DNA from: Ricinus communis
Lineage: Eukaryota; Streptophyta; Magnoliopsida; Malpighiales; Euphorbiaceae
Assembly (NCBI RefSeq): GCF_019578655.1
Contig: NC_063264.1
Location: 19,518,429 to 19,582,428 of the forward strand
DNA: 64,000 bases
Direction: 5' to 3'
This document shows positions 1 through 12,668 of this stretch, piece after piece. Each line of letters starts with the position of its first letter. Position 1 is the stretch's first letter. The translations under genes and the position numbers were made by a program. The notes under the pieces are model-generated. The model ran no database searches. It was not told the DNA's origin and was given only the letters and a program-made list of their open reading frames with translations.

Positions 1-3000
1 ATACTCAATCAACTAATTTTCTACGTAGGCTTTTTTCTTATTCTGACCAAACAAAAAAGATGATTGAGACTAGGTCAACTTCCATATTCAGGCTTCCTAA
101 TCTAACTGCATCCTCGGCTTGGCGGGTTTGTCTGTCTTGGTTGACCTTATGACCGAGCCAAGACTTGCCCTGAAGACAACATATTGATCAATACTCGATC
201 AACTAATTTTCTTTCTTTGTGTTTGTCTAGGAACTGATTCAGTGCTTATGATTATAGGTTTGATGTGCTTTCACTTAACATTCTCGTGTTTATGCTCACT
301 AAATAAAACCAAACCATCAGACTAAACAAAAATTAGAAAGAGATGAACAAAAAAATGAATAGAAGGAGAACATAGTAGAATTAAAAATCCGATAAGGAAA
401 GAAACACACGTTCTTTATTCTCTTCCATACAACTAAGTGTAAGGATCAAATCGAATTGATTTAAACACAAGAGTAGACAAAGAACATAAAAGAAAGAAAA
501 GACTTGAGCGATAAGTCCAGGTTTGCTAGCGCCAGTCTTTATAAGTCTGCAAAATTCTTGAAATAACCTATAACTTGATTTCTTGCAATGTAAAAGACTG
601 AAATGATATGCTCACTAGCTTGATTTATTTAGATGTATGTAGTTTTCATAGTGCGAAAGCCCTCATTTCATAAGAAGAAGAAACTACAAGCAAAATATGA
701 ATAAATAAACAAGAACCAGAGAGGAGTTAATTGGTCAATAACTATTTTAGTTCTAAATTTTAACTCAACATTTGTGTTTATACTCAACACTCGTGTTTAT
801 GCTCTTTAAATAAAACCAAACCATCATACTAGACAGAGATTACAAAGAGAGTCACAAAAAAAACAAACTAAATGAGAACATAGGCAGGATTTCAGATTCG
901 ATACCGAAAGAAATCACAAGTTCTTTGTTCTCTTCCATACGGCTAAACATAAGATCTAATCGAACTGATTTAAACATAAGGGTAGACAAAGAACAACAAA
1001 GAAAGGAAGGACGTGAGTGATAGTCTGTGTTCGCTAGTGCGAGTCTAGATAAGTCTGCAAAGTTGTTGAAAGAACCTATAACTTCATTTCTCGCAAGGTA
1101 GAAACTTGAAGTAATATACTCATTAGCCTCAAGTATTTAGTTGCATGCAGTTTCTATACGCGAAAGACCTTATTACATAAGAAAAAAAAATGAGAAGCTA
1201 AATATGAATAAATAAATAAAGAATGATGAATAAACTAAAGTAAAATCATGAACCAAAGAGGAGTTGACTGGTCAACAACTATTGTTGTCCTAAATTTTAT
1301 GAGGTAAATTAATGAAAACAAGGAAAAATTCGTGTAGGCCTATCTATTAATATTACGATCCTAATTACTTTATTATAAGCATCCTAAACATCAAAACGCT
1401 CAGATTCCTGCTTGTATTATGCTTAGATTAATTGCAAACATTATGATTTCTCCCTTATGCGCATAAATTTACGTGTCGTCCTGCTTGATCATCAATTCGT
1501 GCTATGATGCCACCGATGAACCTTGTCAATTATGTTTCCATGATTCCTTAATGAAAATAAGGAAAATTTCACGCGGGAGTACCTAATAAAACTCTGACCC
1601 AATATGCTTCATTACATCCCTCCCCAGCATTAAAATGCACGCATTACCACTAGTATTAATCGAAAGTAATATGATTTCTTCCTAACATGCGTGGATTTGC
1701 AACTCTTGCTACTTGATAATTAAAGCACGCTCCAACGTCACTGGTCAAGCTTATCAATTGTGTTCCCATGATTCCTTAACAAAAATAAGGAGAATTTCGA
1801 GTAGGCATACCGAATAACACTCCGGCCTAATTTATTTCAATATATTGCCTCCCACACATCAAAACACGCTCATTCACTTGGATTAATAGAAAATAACATG
1901 ATTTCTCCCTTATATGGGTAGATTTTCGTCTCATCCTGCTTGATAATCAAGCTAAGCTCTAATGCCACTGGTCAAGCTTGTCAATTGTATTCCCATAATT
2001 CCTTACATCAGTCCGTCTGTCGTCGACAGTCCTCATGCCTTGAGGAACAAGGAATGTTGGAGATTCCAATAGTGGAAATTCTGAATTGGAATATTTGGGT
2101 GTGGCTTGATACTCACCATTCCCTATTTCTTCCAAAAGATTCCTACGTGATCACTCAAAGAATTATATCAATACTCAATCAACTAATTTTCTTTCTACGC
2201 ATTAAAAATCCTGAATTGGAATATTTGGGCGCTTCCACATGCTTTCACTCAACACTTATGTTTATGTTCCCCAAATAAAACCAAACCATCATACTAGATA
2301 AAGATTAAAAAGAAAGATAGAAAAGAAACAAATAAAATGAGAACATAGGTAGAGTTTTCGATCCAATAAGGAAAAAACAGAAGTTCTTTATTCTCTTCCA
2401 TATGGTTACGCGTAAGGATCAAATTGAATTGATTTAAATATAATGGTAGACAAAGAACACAAAAGAAAGGAAGGACATGAGCAATAAGTCTACGTTCGCT
2501 AGCATGAGTGTTGATAAGTCCATAAGGTTCTCGAAAGATAACTTCATTTTCTGCAAGGTAGAAAACTAAAATAATATGCTCACTAGCCTTAAGTATTCGG
2601 TTGCATGCAGTTTTTATAGTGCGAAAGCCCTTATTCTACTAGAAGAAAAAGCTAGAACCTAAATGTGAGAAAATAAATAAATAAAGATGTGATAAGAAAG
2701 CTAAAGCCTTTGAACCCCGAACCCTTTGGTTATGTGAACACGTGATTTACAAGCTAGAGAACCCCTTAGCAATTCAATATACTCGCCCAAGTAAAGCTAA
2801 GAACATATCAAAAGAGATGATCTTTAGATTAGAACCTAAAGAAAACTAAAGCCTTTGAACCCCAATCTATGAACGCCAAGCTTGTTAATCGCGTTCCCAT
2901 AATTCCTTGGGCCAATCCCGGTGTCATCAAGAGTACTCGTGCATAGAGGAACAAAGAATAATAGAGACCTTAATGGTGCAAATCGTGAATCGGAATAATT

Positions 3001-3900
3001 GGGCGTGCCTCCATTCTTATCGTTCCTACTTTCCTCCAAAAGATTCATTTGCGATCATTCGGAGAATGACATCATTACTCTATCAACTATTTTTCTTTCT
3101 TCACATTTATCTATGCATTGGTTCAATACTTTTGACTGCAGCTTCCATGCGCTTTCACTCAATATTCTCGTGTTTATGCTCGCCAAATGAAACTAAACCA
3201 TCACACTAGAGAAGGATTAGGAAGAGAGGCACAAAATAAACGAATAGAACAAGAACATAATTAAGATTACGAATCCGATAAGAAAAGAAATAATACGTTC
3301 TTTATTCTCTTCCATATGGCTAAGCATAAGGATCAAAATAAATTGATTTAAACATAAGAGTAGACAAAGAACACAAAAGAACGAAAAGACGTGAGCGATG
3401 AGTCCAGGTTTGCTAGCACGTCTTTATAAGTCTACAAAGTTCTTGAAAGAACCCATAACTTAATTTCTTGCAATGCATAAGACGAAAATGATATGACTAC
3501 TAGCCTGAAATATTTGGATGCATGCGGTTTTCATAGTGCAAAAACCCTCATTCCATAAGAAGAAGAAACTACAAGCAAAATATGAATAAATAAACAAGAA
3601 CCGGAAGGGAGTTGACTGGTCAACAACTATTGTAGTCCCAAATTTTATGAGCCAGCTTAATGAAAATAAAGGAGACTTCATGTGGGCCTACTTAATAACA
3701 CTCCCGCACAAATTACTTCATTATATGCGTCCCAAACATCGAAACCCGTGCATTCCTGATTGGATGAATCGAAAGAAACATGATTTCTCCTTTACTCTCA
3801 AGGATTTACATCTCATCCTACTTGATCATCAAGTCACGACCCAATGCCACCGATCAAGCTTGTCAATTTCATTCCCATGATTTCTTATGCCAATTCTTAT
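1..3900. repeat. R1 matrix repeat, plus-orientation block
   Basis: No gene is seen here. The stretch is made of repeated modules that recur at 28.5-36.9, 39.0-39.6, 41.9-43.6 and 50.6-51.8 kb. Recognisable landmarks are CTTGATCATCAAG (near-palindromic), CAAGCTTGTCAATT, a CATAAGAAGAAGAAACTA block and a GAGGAGTTGACTGGTCAACA block (which contains the dyad TTGACTGGTCAA). Short frames of 60-110 codons occur but are out of register between copies and carry no known domain, so I treat them as chance frames. The origin is unknown: it could be a degraded satellite or the non-coding part of a large retroelement. Confidence 0.8.
1260..2015 (+). repeat. Three tandem copies of the ~228-bp R1 module
   Basis: The position equivalent to the ATCAAG landmark falls at about 1491, 1719 and 1946, giving spacings of 228 and 227 bases. 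Each module runs from an AATAAGGAGAAATT-like start through a TTACTTCATTATAT block to CCCATGATTCC. The copies are clearly diverged, so the array is old. Confidence 0.75.
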
Positions 3901-4942
3901 ATTGGTGGCAGTAGTGAGGGCGTAATGATAGTCACAAGCTGTAACAATTTATTTTCGTAGTGCTCAAACTAACATAATTTATTTTGAAATAATTATTTAT
4001 TTATAATCATTATTAATAATAATTATTATTATCTTGAAAACACTTTAATAAAATCATAGTATCTTTAGTCATTTTCTTTTTCTAAGATTCTACAATATTT
4101 CACACTAGGATGAAGATACCCCTCATCACCAAAGTGTTGCAATGCATGATTCTGATACAAAATGCACTAACATGAAATGTGTGGTATATGATGCATGTCC
4201 TAAATATACATAGCTTAAAGTATACTGGACTCGACATTTGATATGCAAGCCTAATAGTGAAATGCCATAATGAGATTCTTTATGGGACTAGGCACAATAT
4301 TGTATTTAAACCACTTTTTATTTTGTTTAGAAAAATAACTAGTGTTCACTAAAGCTTCTCTAAATTTCAAGCACCCAAAAGATACACACTAACCACTACT
4401 CTTATTCTTCCTACGACCACAATACTCGACCTTACATGCTCTAAGCTGTGCTCAACAGTCTGAGTACAAGGTTTGGCTTCACTCATTAAGATGATACCTG
4501 TTGCAATAAGGAGACCAATTATTGCATGACCTAAACTACACTTTGCACCAACCTAAACTATAATGCGCACCATCATAACAACAATAAAAGCATCTAGGGT
4601 GACTCTCCTAGCACCTTCTAAGGGCTTGTACTAGTCGCATGGAAGAGCAGCAAAGGGTTTACCTTGTCTCTTAACATCTTGTGAAAATGTGCAACACCAC
4701 TGATTAGAGAATAAATCTAGAATCTCTAACGTTGCTATCACAACTACTCCAATCCTCATTTTGGTACTCAAAATAAACGCACAAGTCATCAAGGAAACAA
4801 TAGACAATAAACTCTTTAAGGAAAAGCGTTCATACTAGAGTCAATGAAAACAAGCAAAGACTGACTCAATTCCTAACTCTGCAGCACTAAGGAAGCTAAC
4901 CTAGGTTGAAGGAATTCTAAACCTAGGCTCTGATCCCAACCT
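3900..4942. other. Unassigned degenerate sequence
   Basis: No long frame, no recognisable domain and no clear match to the repeat families elsewhere in the window. It follows the end of an R1 module and stops at the TG of the LTR-like copy that begins at 4943. It may be an older insertion or the interrupted upstream part of the PMD gene that resumes near 6.92 kb. I cannot decide between these. Confidence 0.4.
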
Positions 4943-6913
4943 TGTCACGACCCAACTTATTGGCCCATGACTGGCATTACGGAATGGATAGGCGTAAGGC
5001 TTTTGAGACTCTTAGCAAGCCTAAGCATAAATAATTCATAATAATACAGATTTATAATTGACATGTCAACATCTTATTTTAATAATATTTGACAACCACA
5101 TACATTCCACATTTCCATAAAATATACCTTTTCATCAATATTCCAAGTTAACATGGTATTAAATAGAATAACATTCCAAATTATAATTAAATAAACCCTA
5201 GAATAAGTATTGCTAAGTATTTAGAAAATCAAATATTTAGAAGTATAATGGAAAGTAATTATGCTGAGCCTGAAGCTGAAGGGAATCGGGCTGACAAAAT
5301 GATAAGGATGCAGGAAGTTCTAAATGTCACCTCAAAAGTAAATTGAGACTATCAGTCTTGAGAGTAAGTTAAAATCATATAATCCATAAATAAATATAAC
5401 CATCATACAAAATAATTAAATATAAAATTACAAGAGCTAAAATTCACGCGTCATGTCACAGATTCAGAAAATCAATTTTTATAGTAGTAGGACGAGAATA
5501 TTAGCAGAAACCTAGACTTTGATCCTATTAGAAAATAGGCTCCTTTAATTCCAATAAGACCGGTGACTAAAAAGTAAAGCTCGACTAGGTTCCTCAAATC
5601 CAGTCTGGTTACTTATTTCCAACTTAGTCGGCACCTAGAGAGCTAAGCTCAACTAGGGACCTTTCCTCTAGCAATTTCTGAATCTCGTAAACTTAGAGAG
5701 CTATGCTCGAGCAAGGCACAACATATATATAACCTTTTATACATGTCTCTGATTTTCACAGGTGCGCATGCAGTCCTGATGCAACCCATCAGGTGGCATG
5801 TTCTACTATCGTCCTCATCCTGGACAATAATAAAATTTCTAGCAATAATAATATGCACAATAATGATATTAAGAATAATATCCAATTCAATATTAAATTT
5901 AATAATATGGGTTGAAATGGAAACAGTAATTGAAATACAGTAGTACTAATAATAATAATAACAATAAAGACAATAATAATGATAATGGTAACAATAATAA
6001 TAATGATAATGACAATATTAATATTTAAATTAAATAAATGACATGGCATAAGATCAGTTGATTATATGACTTTAACTCACAGATTAGTCGTATCCTCTGT
6101 TCCATTGCTCCAGAGACTAATACAGTTGGCTGATGGGACAAGGAATCGAGCTGGGAAATTAACACGATTCGGTCACATAGACTCCTGAGAGCACAAATTG
6201 AAAATTCGCCCATCGACAGACATCTCGAGGTCATCGATAATTTTCCCATTGGAATGGGCAAATTTTCTCTGCCTCATTTTTCCGCTTCCTAGTTGTTACT
6301 AATGAAACAAAAGATGAAGGGAAGCTAACGACGTTTAAAGGAAGGCTTGGGGAAAGTGTCATGGTGAGGGGTGACCGGAAGGATGGTGAAGGGGATATAT
6401 GGAGTAGCAGCGAGAGAGAAGACATAGGGAGGCGAGAGAAAATTATTTTAGGGGCCAAAAGAAAATTTGCTTTTCCAAAAATAATTATTGTTGGATACCT
6501 AAAATAAAAAGAAAAGTTGTACAGTACCCATAGTAGTATTTTAAATATTTATACATATATATTCAATCAATAATTAAGTTTTTAAGGGAAAAATTGTTAA
6601 TCCACTTTAATGCATAATATAAAAATTAATTTTAAAAAGTATTTCATTAATTAAATATACATTAATATATTTTATCAATCAATTTAAATTAGAGCAAAAG
6701 TGAGATAAGATAAAATGAATTCGAAAGAATATAGTATTTTAAATTTAATTTCTTGAAATAAAAATAAAGCAACACATAAAAAATGCCTTAAAATAATTAG
6801 TAATTAGAGAATGCATAATAATTGCAGATACTTATTTGCACCAGAAGATGTTAAATTACTAAAATACCCTTGAAAAGTCATATTTAAATGAAGTAGAAAT
6901 TTAAGGTATTATA
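4943..6913 (-). mobile_element. Degenerate LTR related to the solo LTR at 10,085-11,920
   Basis: From TGTCACGACCC onward the sequence follows, with many changes, the same order of blocks as 58,274-59,160 and the reverse complement of 10,085-11,920. Shared marks include GAGACTATCAGTCTTGAG against GAGACTGTCAGTCTCGA, the GGTGGCATGTTCT block near 5790, and the TTTAACTCACA block near 6070. The right end is placed tentatively at GGTATTATA, which resembles the inverted LTR terminus, because PMD-like coding sequence resumes at once after it. I see no matching 5-bp target duplication, so both ends are uncertain. Confidence 0.55.
5944..6015. repeat. AAT/GATAAT-rich microsatellite
   Basis: An imperfect run of AATAATAAT, AACAAT and GATAAT units inside the LTR-like sequence. 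It explains the low-complexity Ile/Val/Asn-rich frames on both strands here, which should not be read as genes. Confidence 0.8.
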
Positions 6914-6918
6914 AGAGC

Positions 6919-8575
6919 ATTCCTCTCCACTATAGAGGATCCAATCCCCGTTGTACTTAGGTGGTCGATCAGAGGGCCCGAGCATTATTGGTCTGTTTGT
7001 TCGGTACCATGTTGTTCTACGATGCAGAGAACTCACTAAATCTCCACTATTTATCCTCTTTGAGAGACTTGGACTGGGTCTCTTGCTTCAATTGGGGGGT
7101 TGCTGCCATGGCTTATTTGTACCAGCAGCTCAATATTATGGTCTAAGGGAGCAATAAGCTCTATGGATTTTGGCAAGTCATTCATGTACATCTTTCTCCT
7201 CTATTATGATTCCTTTTATATTTCTCTTATTATCTCTTATTTATTTAACTGTTTGAGTGCAGGAGTGGGCCCTGGAGCTTTGCATTTTGATAGAGGGCTC
7301 GTCCAATCAATACCTTTCTAGCTGTTCCTCATTTGCAACACTAGGGCTCAAGCAGGAGCGTAGCCCTAGAATGGGCTCAGGTCCATGCACACCATATTCA
7401 GTTCAACACCTTCACTTGATATCAGGTAAAAAGAAATACACATTTGATTAATTTTACATGATTAAAGTTCAGATACTTACTTGTTTGTATTTCTACAGAT
7501 CTAGGCTAATTGGCTCGAAGGTATGAAGAGCTGTGACCCATATATATTATTTGTTGCTGACATTAAGCATAGAAGGATACTCCTTGCTAGGCTTGCTTGC
7601 CACAGGTGGTATCTTGGCAAGCGCATCCATTATTGAGAGAGAGGGTCTACCCTCCAATTTATATCGAGGTTGCCTCCACTATCCATGTTTTGGATGGCTA
7701 ACCTATCGGATGAGGAGTTAGAGGAATGCCTCGAGGATTATGATGACCTCGAGGAGCTTACTATTAGATCAAGGAGGACCGACTACTCATCCTTCATGAC
7801 TCAGCTCTTGGAACATGTGCCCTTAGACAATGACACCATTGCACAGGTATTTTGCTATCGCTTCTGCCATTTCTATTTTTCTTTTATGCAATGCTTTAAT
7901 CATCTCTTTTTATTTATGCCTAAGTTTCCCAACCTAGCTCTCCTAGAATGTCGAAGTCAAAGGAGGTAAGGCCTACTCGATGTCCTAGGGGCACCCGCAC
8001 TTCTAGCTCATCTAATACCGCCGCTTCTGAGGAACCTTCCATAATGATGTCAGATGTGATTCATGGGAACATTACTTTTAGCCCAACTATACCATATTAG
8101 AGCCCTTCTAGCACTGTAGACCATTGTTTGGCTCTAGAGTCGAGTCTCCCCCTAGAGTTCACTTTGAGCGGATGTACCCATGTGAGTAGGTTTTCCTTTT
8201 GCTGCTTTTTATTGCTTTAGCTATCTTGAAATTCTAGTGACACATGTATGTACATAATCTTATAGATTTAGATTGGTCAGTTCGAGCATGTACACCAGCT
8301 CATTACTACTACTAGGAGATAGTTCTTCATCATTGGCGAAGACTGGAGAGTGAGTCAAACAAAAGCAAATATGTATGATATGTATGCATGTTAAGTTATG
8401 TGATGCACTGTATAACCCTTTGAGTTTATCCAAAGGGACTATAAGGGCTTGCAAAGGCAAGTCAATGTCTAGTAGCGGTGGATCGAGACTCTAATGCTCC
8501 AACTATCTGCTGTTTGGACCCAAAGCTTAAAGATCGACTCGGATGTGGAGATGGATAATTCTTATTGGGGGGGGG
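6919..8575 (+). pseudogene. Plant mobile domain (PMD) pseudogene, copy 1
   Basis: The frame at 6961-7146 reads like the conserved PMD core: a CLFGTMLFYD segment, a YLSSLRDLD segment, then WGVAAMAYLYQQL, the usual 'WG..ALA.LY' pattern. Later exons follow at about 7670-7843, 7940-8180 and 8275-8345, and a Gln/Asp-rich tail ends near 8565. Exon ends fall at good splice sites, for example CAT followed by GTGAGT near 8179 and TCAG before TTCGAG near 8274. Stops interrupt several exons. PMD is known from plant MAIN/MAIL-type proteins and from transposons. The repeated context here points to the transposon-carried form. Related copies lie at 25.2-23.0 kb (minus) and 53.6-54.6 kb. The 5' part appears displaced by the LTR ending near 6913. 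Confidence 0.7.
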
Positions 8576-8580
8576 GGGGG
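8567..8580 (+). repeat. Poly(G) tract, 14 bases
   Basis: An uninterrupted run of 14 G just after the acidic C-terminal tail of the PMD pseudogene. A longer G run occurs at 12,341. Its length is likely unstable between individuals or assemblies. Confidence 0.9.
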
Positions 8581-10084
8581 CAAAGAATTTCCTTTACCTT
8601 TGTAAATTTTTAAAATTTTTCAGGACATTGTTTTTACTAATACTCACTACTACACTTATATGAGATTGAATTTGAGTTTAAAGAGCAATTTGATCATATT
8701 GAATGCATATTTCCCATTGTTCAATATCAATTTCACATATATACAACTGTACATAGTGTCGATCTGCTCTACGATGCAGAGTCTGATTCTGACTTTAATT
8801 CCTGCAGTATAAATGCGTGTGCACCTCCCCAACTTTTGAAGACATGATTCGTTTCATTCTAACTTAGAAAATATGACTCAAAGAAGTGCAAAAGACCTTA
8901 AAACCTTAACTAGCGATGGATGTATCAAGCTTGGGAAATTCTACCTTTCCTCTTTCACGGCTTTGCAATACATCAAGCTTGACTACAGATTTCTTCACTC
9001 GGCTGTTAACTACTGGTGCATAAAAGACCATATTTTTTGTTTCAACGCCCAAGAACTGTGCCTAATGATTGTAGAGTTCATTGCCATCCTTTGAGGCCCT
9101 AGTGATTCTGCCCATCCGATTGCTTTGCTAAGGCTCGATGACCATTTTCTTGGCAAACTTGTAGAGTTGTTCAACATGCCCCAAGTTGAGGTACTTTCAC
9201 ACACTGTTGATGAATACATTACCCCTACTTTTCTAATTGCTTATTGTGATAAGAAAGAAAGGGCATTATCTAGTTAGGTTAGTATAGTGAGCTTTTGCTT
9301 TTACGCCTAATTTTTATTGATTTCTCCTTAAGGAGCGGGAGATATCTAAAATACTGGTATAATTGTTCAAGTGGAGCATGGTGCTAATCTAGTTCTAGTG
9401 AATCCGGTTGAAACTATTATTGGGTTAGATATGTACAAGTCTCATCAAAGGTTTGTTGCTGGCTTTATTCTCTTGCAAGTATGCAACCAAATCTCTTTGT
9501 TTCTTTTTATTCTTATGCCTTAACTCTTGCCTAAGCCGCCCTTCCAAGTTTTCGACTTAGCAGTTTCTTTTTCTTTTATTTTTTCATTTCTTTTCTTTAT
9601 TTATCTTTCTTTTTTCTTTTTCTTCTTTTTTGCAGATTTGATTATGCGATAAGTTTCAGATATTGATTATTCCAAGAGACATTACCAAGCATAAGCTGAT
9701 ACATGTGCAAGTTCACTTTATAGTGGTGTCTCAAGGCCATGAAGGCTAGACTGACTGGATGAATGGAATACCGAATACCCTTATTCGTGGACCTAACCTT
9801 GGTGGAAGATTCAACATGTTACACTCTTGATATACGGGGCATATGTCCCCTTGCTTGGATTTCAATCATCTACTTTCTATACCCCTTCCAAGATATGCAG
9901 CTAGTATGGGAAGAAGCGGCTAATTCGGGAATATCCTTCCAACTTTGAAGGTTTCTCATTGAGATAAGATTTCTTGGATAAGATTGAGAGGTTGTGGCCC
10001 TGCCGTGCCATATAGTGCAACATTGATGCTGAAGGTGACTTGACTACAGATGATAACTTCAAGGCTTAGGTTCTATTTCACACT

Positions 10085-11920
10085 TGTAATACCCGTAATT
10101 TATTTTAATTAAGTACTATGTATAAGTGTATATATATATAAGGGGGACAAAACATTAAGAAGGAGGATCTTATTGTAACTTGACTGAGTTAGAGGGATTA
10201 AAGGGTATTTTTTCTTTACATATATGTCAATAACAACCCTCCCTTTCCTTTCTTTTCCTTCTTCCTGCATGTTTCCCTTCCTCACCTTGCACCACCCACT
10301 TCCTTCCATAACCACCGCCTCTTACTACCAACCAACTACCAAAATTACCTTCATCTCTCCCTCCTCTCGCTGGCGACTTGTCCTTTACCATTCTTTCGTT
10401 GGAAACATCGAAGCTTGAAGGAGGGACCGACCTCCCTCTTCTTTCGTTGCTTGTTTGGCCATTTGTCAGCCTTGTCTTGCCAAACTAATGCTAGAAACGG
10501 AATCCTAGACCCTAAAAATATCAAGGCAGCCCTTCCGATTATTTCCTCGCCGGTAATGGAGTACGTGCCTCATTAGAGTAGATTTTTTTATTACCATGAT
10601 CTAGTGTTTTTCGATGATATTTAGGCTGCAATTTTAGTGTATCTTGACTTCACGCGTCACAAGCTTCGCATAGGCACCTTCAGATTCAAGTTCAAACACT
10701 GTTGACTGTACCAGCTTTCGAACTCTGGTGTTTTCCAGACACGCAGAATTTCAGATTTTCAGCTCGGTATAATTTTTTAGATCTTAAAAATTATTTTAGA
10801 ATTTTAGAAAATATTATTACTATTAATTTTCAATTATAAATAATTTAATTTAATTAGATTTAATTAATTGAAAACTTAGTTATAAACATCATAAATTAAT
10901 TAGTATGATTAATTATTGTTCTGATTTTTGAGAAATATGGTTGTATATAATTATTTTAAATATCAGCAAATTGCTTGTGGGTTGGTTGAGAATTAAATGT
11001 TTATGCCGGATAGATAAATAATTTTATGGTTTGAATTGCATTGCAGAATTAGGGAAAAATAATGCAGTTTTGGTGGCCCGACTCCCGTTAAGTAATTGCT
11101 TTCTAGCAAGTTCTAGACCCGTTATACGGGGGATAAACGTTCATATTTTAGGGGAGGTTCTGCCGAATTTTCGGTAGAATATCTAAGTCGAAATTTCTTA
11201 GACATTCTAATATAGGAGTCTAGGCCTAGGAAAAATTAAGAATATCTTATTAATTAAGTTATTTTCATGAATAAATAATCCATCCATCCAGTCAGCTCCA
11301 CCTAAGGTGTAGAAGCAGACAGCGGAGCGCGGCAGACTTGTGAGTTAAATTCATATATCCTCTATACATGCGCTAATATCGAATTTTTATATAGCAGTTT
11401 CGATTAATAATTATTTCGTATATATATATATATTATCATGGTGGATATTGCTGGAAATTTTTATTAACTTTTATTCTATATTTAATAAACTAATTTATAG
11501 ATTTAAATTATTTATTTATTATTTATCCAATTGATTGATTTATAACTTTAGACTAGTTATTTATTATTTCCCACAGTTCTTTTCCTTTGGCAGCCCAACT
11601 TCCTTTATCTTCGAGTTTAATTTAACTAATTTTATTTATATATTTGATTATTAAAATTCTAGATTCTCCGCGGTAGTGATTCTAAAACTTATTATTTTAT
11701 TTTGGCATATTAAACCAGCCGAGGAGGTATTACCTAATTCTGCTGACAAACTAATTTATATATATAGTATTTGGGTGGTTGAAAATTAGTTATGAAATAG
11801 TATTATAATGGATAAAATTATACTTTGATTGAATTAGTGATTAGTGAGGCTTACTACGGGTTTCGGTGGCCTTATGCCTACCCTAGTGCCAATCACGGGC
11901 CCGTAGATCGGATCGTAACA
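10085..11920 (+). mobile_element. Solo LTR (1,836 bp) with 5-bp target duplication ACACT
   Basis: The element starts TGTAATACCC and ends ATCGTAACA, the usual TG...CA ends of an LTR. It is flanked on both sides by ACACT (10,080-10,084 and 11,921-11,925), a perfect 5-bp target site duplication as made by LTR-retrotransposon integrase. No internal retroelement sequence adjoins it, so it is a solo LTR left by LTR-LTR recombination. It interrupts the gene-like remnant whose tail resumes at 11,921. An inverted copy that also shares the outer flank lies at 58,274-59,463. Confidence 0.88.
11419..11432 (+). repeat. (TA)7 tract inside the solo LTR
   Basis: Seven TA units between TTATTTCG and TTATCATGG. 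This is the position that, in the inverted copy at 58-59.5 kb, is expanded to 23 AT units and followed by pararetroviral DNA. It therefore represents the unoccupied form of that integration site. Confidence 0.85.
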
Positions 11921-12668
11921 ACACTTCCACTATACCTAGATGTACAAGGGTTAAGAGGACCCAAGAGCTACTATTGAGTCTAAGAAGGCTAATGGAAAGA
12001 GAAAAAAGCAAAAATGCTTATATTTTTAGATCTTAAAGATTTTACTTTAAATTTTATTCTGCCTTTCTTTTATTAGTGCATAAAGCAATAAGCATTGAAA
12101 AGTCGCGCTCACTGAGAGATTAGATTTCATTAGAAGAGAATTAGGGATGCTTGATGGAAGCACCTTTAGGCTAATTATGTTCTCAAAATTAGTTAATGCA
12201 CCTTATTTCATTCTTAGGTCACTTGATTGAAGTTTGTTCTCCTATGTTATTTAACTCCTATGATACTTGAATTGTTATTGTGATTATTTGCTAGAATAAA
12301 GAGTTTGGAGAGAATCAATTGAATTTAATAATTGCCAAAAGGGGGGGGGGGGGGGGGGGTGGGTAATTATACAAGTCCCTAAAAGACACATAGAATGCTA
12401 GTTGGCGTCCTGAGGTGGAAGTTTTTGGGAGAAATTACAAATTTGGTTCCTGACCCATCAAAATTACACTTAGTCTCTTAGCAGGCCAAGTAGACGGAGT
12501 CTTAAAAGATTCAAACTAGCATGGTCCCCACATTAAATCAATAATCAAAGTTCGAGCTTAACTTCTATAGCTCACAAAGATAGCCTTTCACTATCCTTGA
12601 TATTTATAATTTGTCTCAATTTATTTAAACGCATTACATGCTTATAAAATTTCGACAAACTAGGGGCG
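11921..12668 (+). mobile_element. Tat-element 3' untranslated region before the LTR
   Basis: After the gene-B tail this stretch runs to the start of the Tat LTR. The first 400 bases match the inverse of 57,900-58,273, and the last 300 match 25,890-26,474 and the inverse of 55,640-56,215. A G run (19 bases) separates the two parts. In the copy at 26 kb the equivalent segment ends in a polypurine tract directly before the LTR, so this is the 3' end of a Tat-type element. Confidence 0.6.
12341..12359 (+). repeat. Poly(G) tract, 19 bases
   Basis: Nineteen G in a row after CCAAAA. The copies of this sequence elsewhere (near 56,205, inverted) have a short purine run here instead, so the G run is a private expansion of this copy or an assembly artefact. 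Confidence 0.9.

Larger units (their letters stand above)
8873..12003 (+). pseudogene. Second transposon-carried gene remnant, PMD/DUF7745-like
   Basis: A 73-codon opening frame (from 8873) contains DHIFCFNAQELCLMIVEF, which resembles the start of the large plant family annotated as DUF7745 or PMD-related. Further exon-like pieces follow: an ETIIGLD...FVAGFILLQ segment near 9410-9478, then, after a long pyrimidine tract ending TTTTTTGCAG at 9636, a segment with a PWW motif (about 9800) and a run resembling the 'LLG.Q.STFY.PS' part of that family near 9850. The C-terminal end, a Lys/Arg-rich tail, lies after the solo LTR at 11,921-12,003. Many stops interrupt the frame. The family assignment is by eye and only moderate. 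The gene is split by the LTR insertion at 10,085. Confidence 0.5.

Noticed and set aside
2907..3209. 100-codon frame with a second copy at 30,536 and a third at 50,899
   Set aside because: The frame is shared because the R1 repeat is shared; the reading registers and stops differ between copies and no domain is seen.
5649..6049. Ile/Val-rich frames on both strands
   Set aside because: Encoded by an AAT-type microsatellite in a degenerate LTR.
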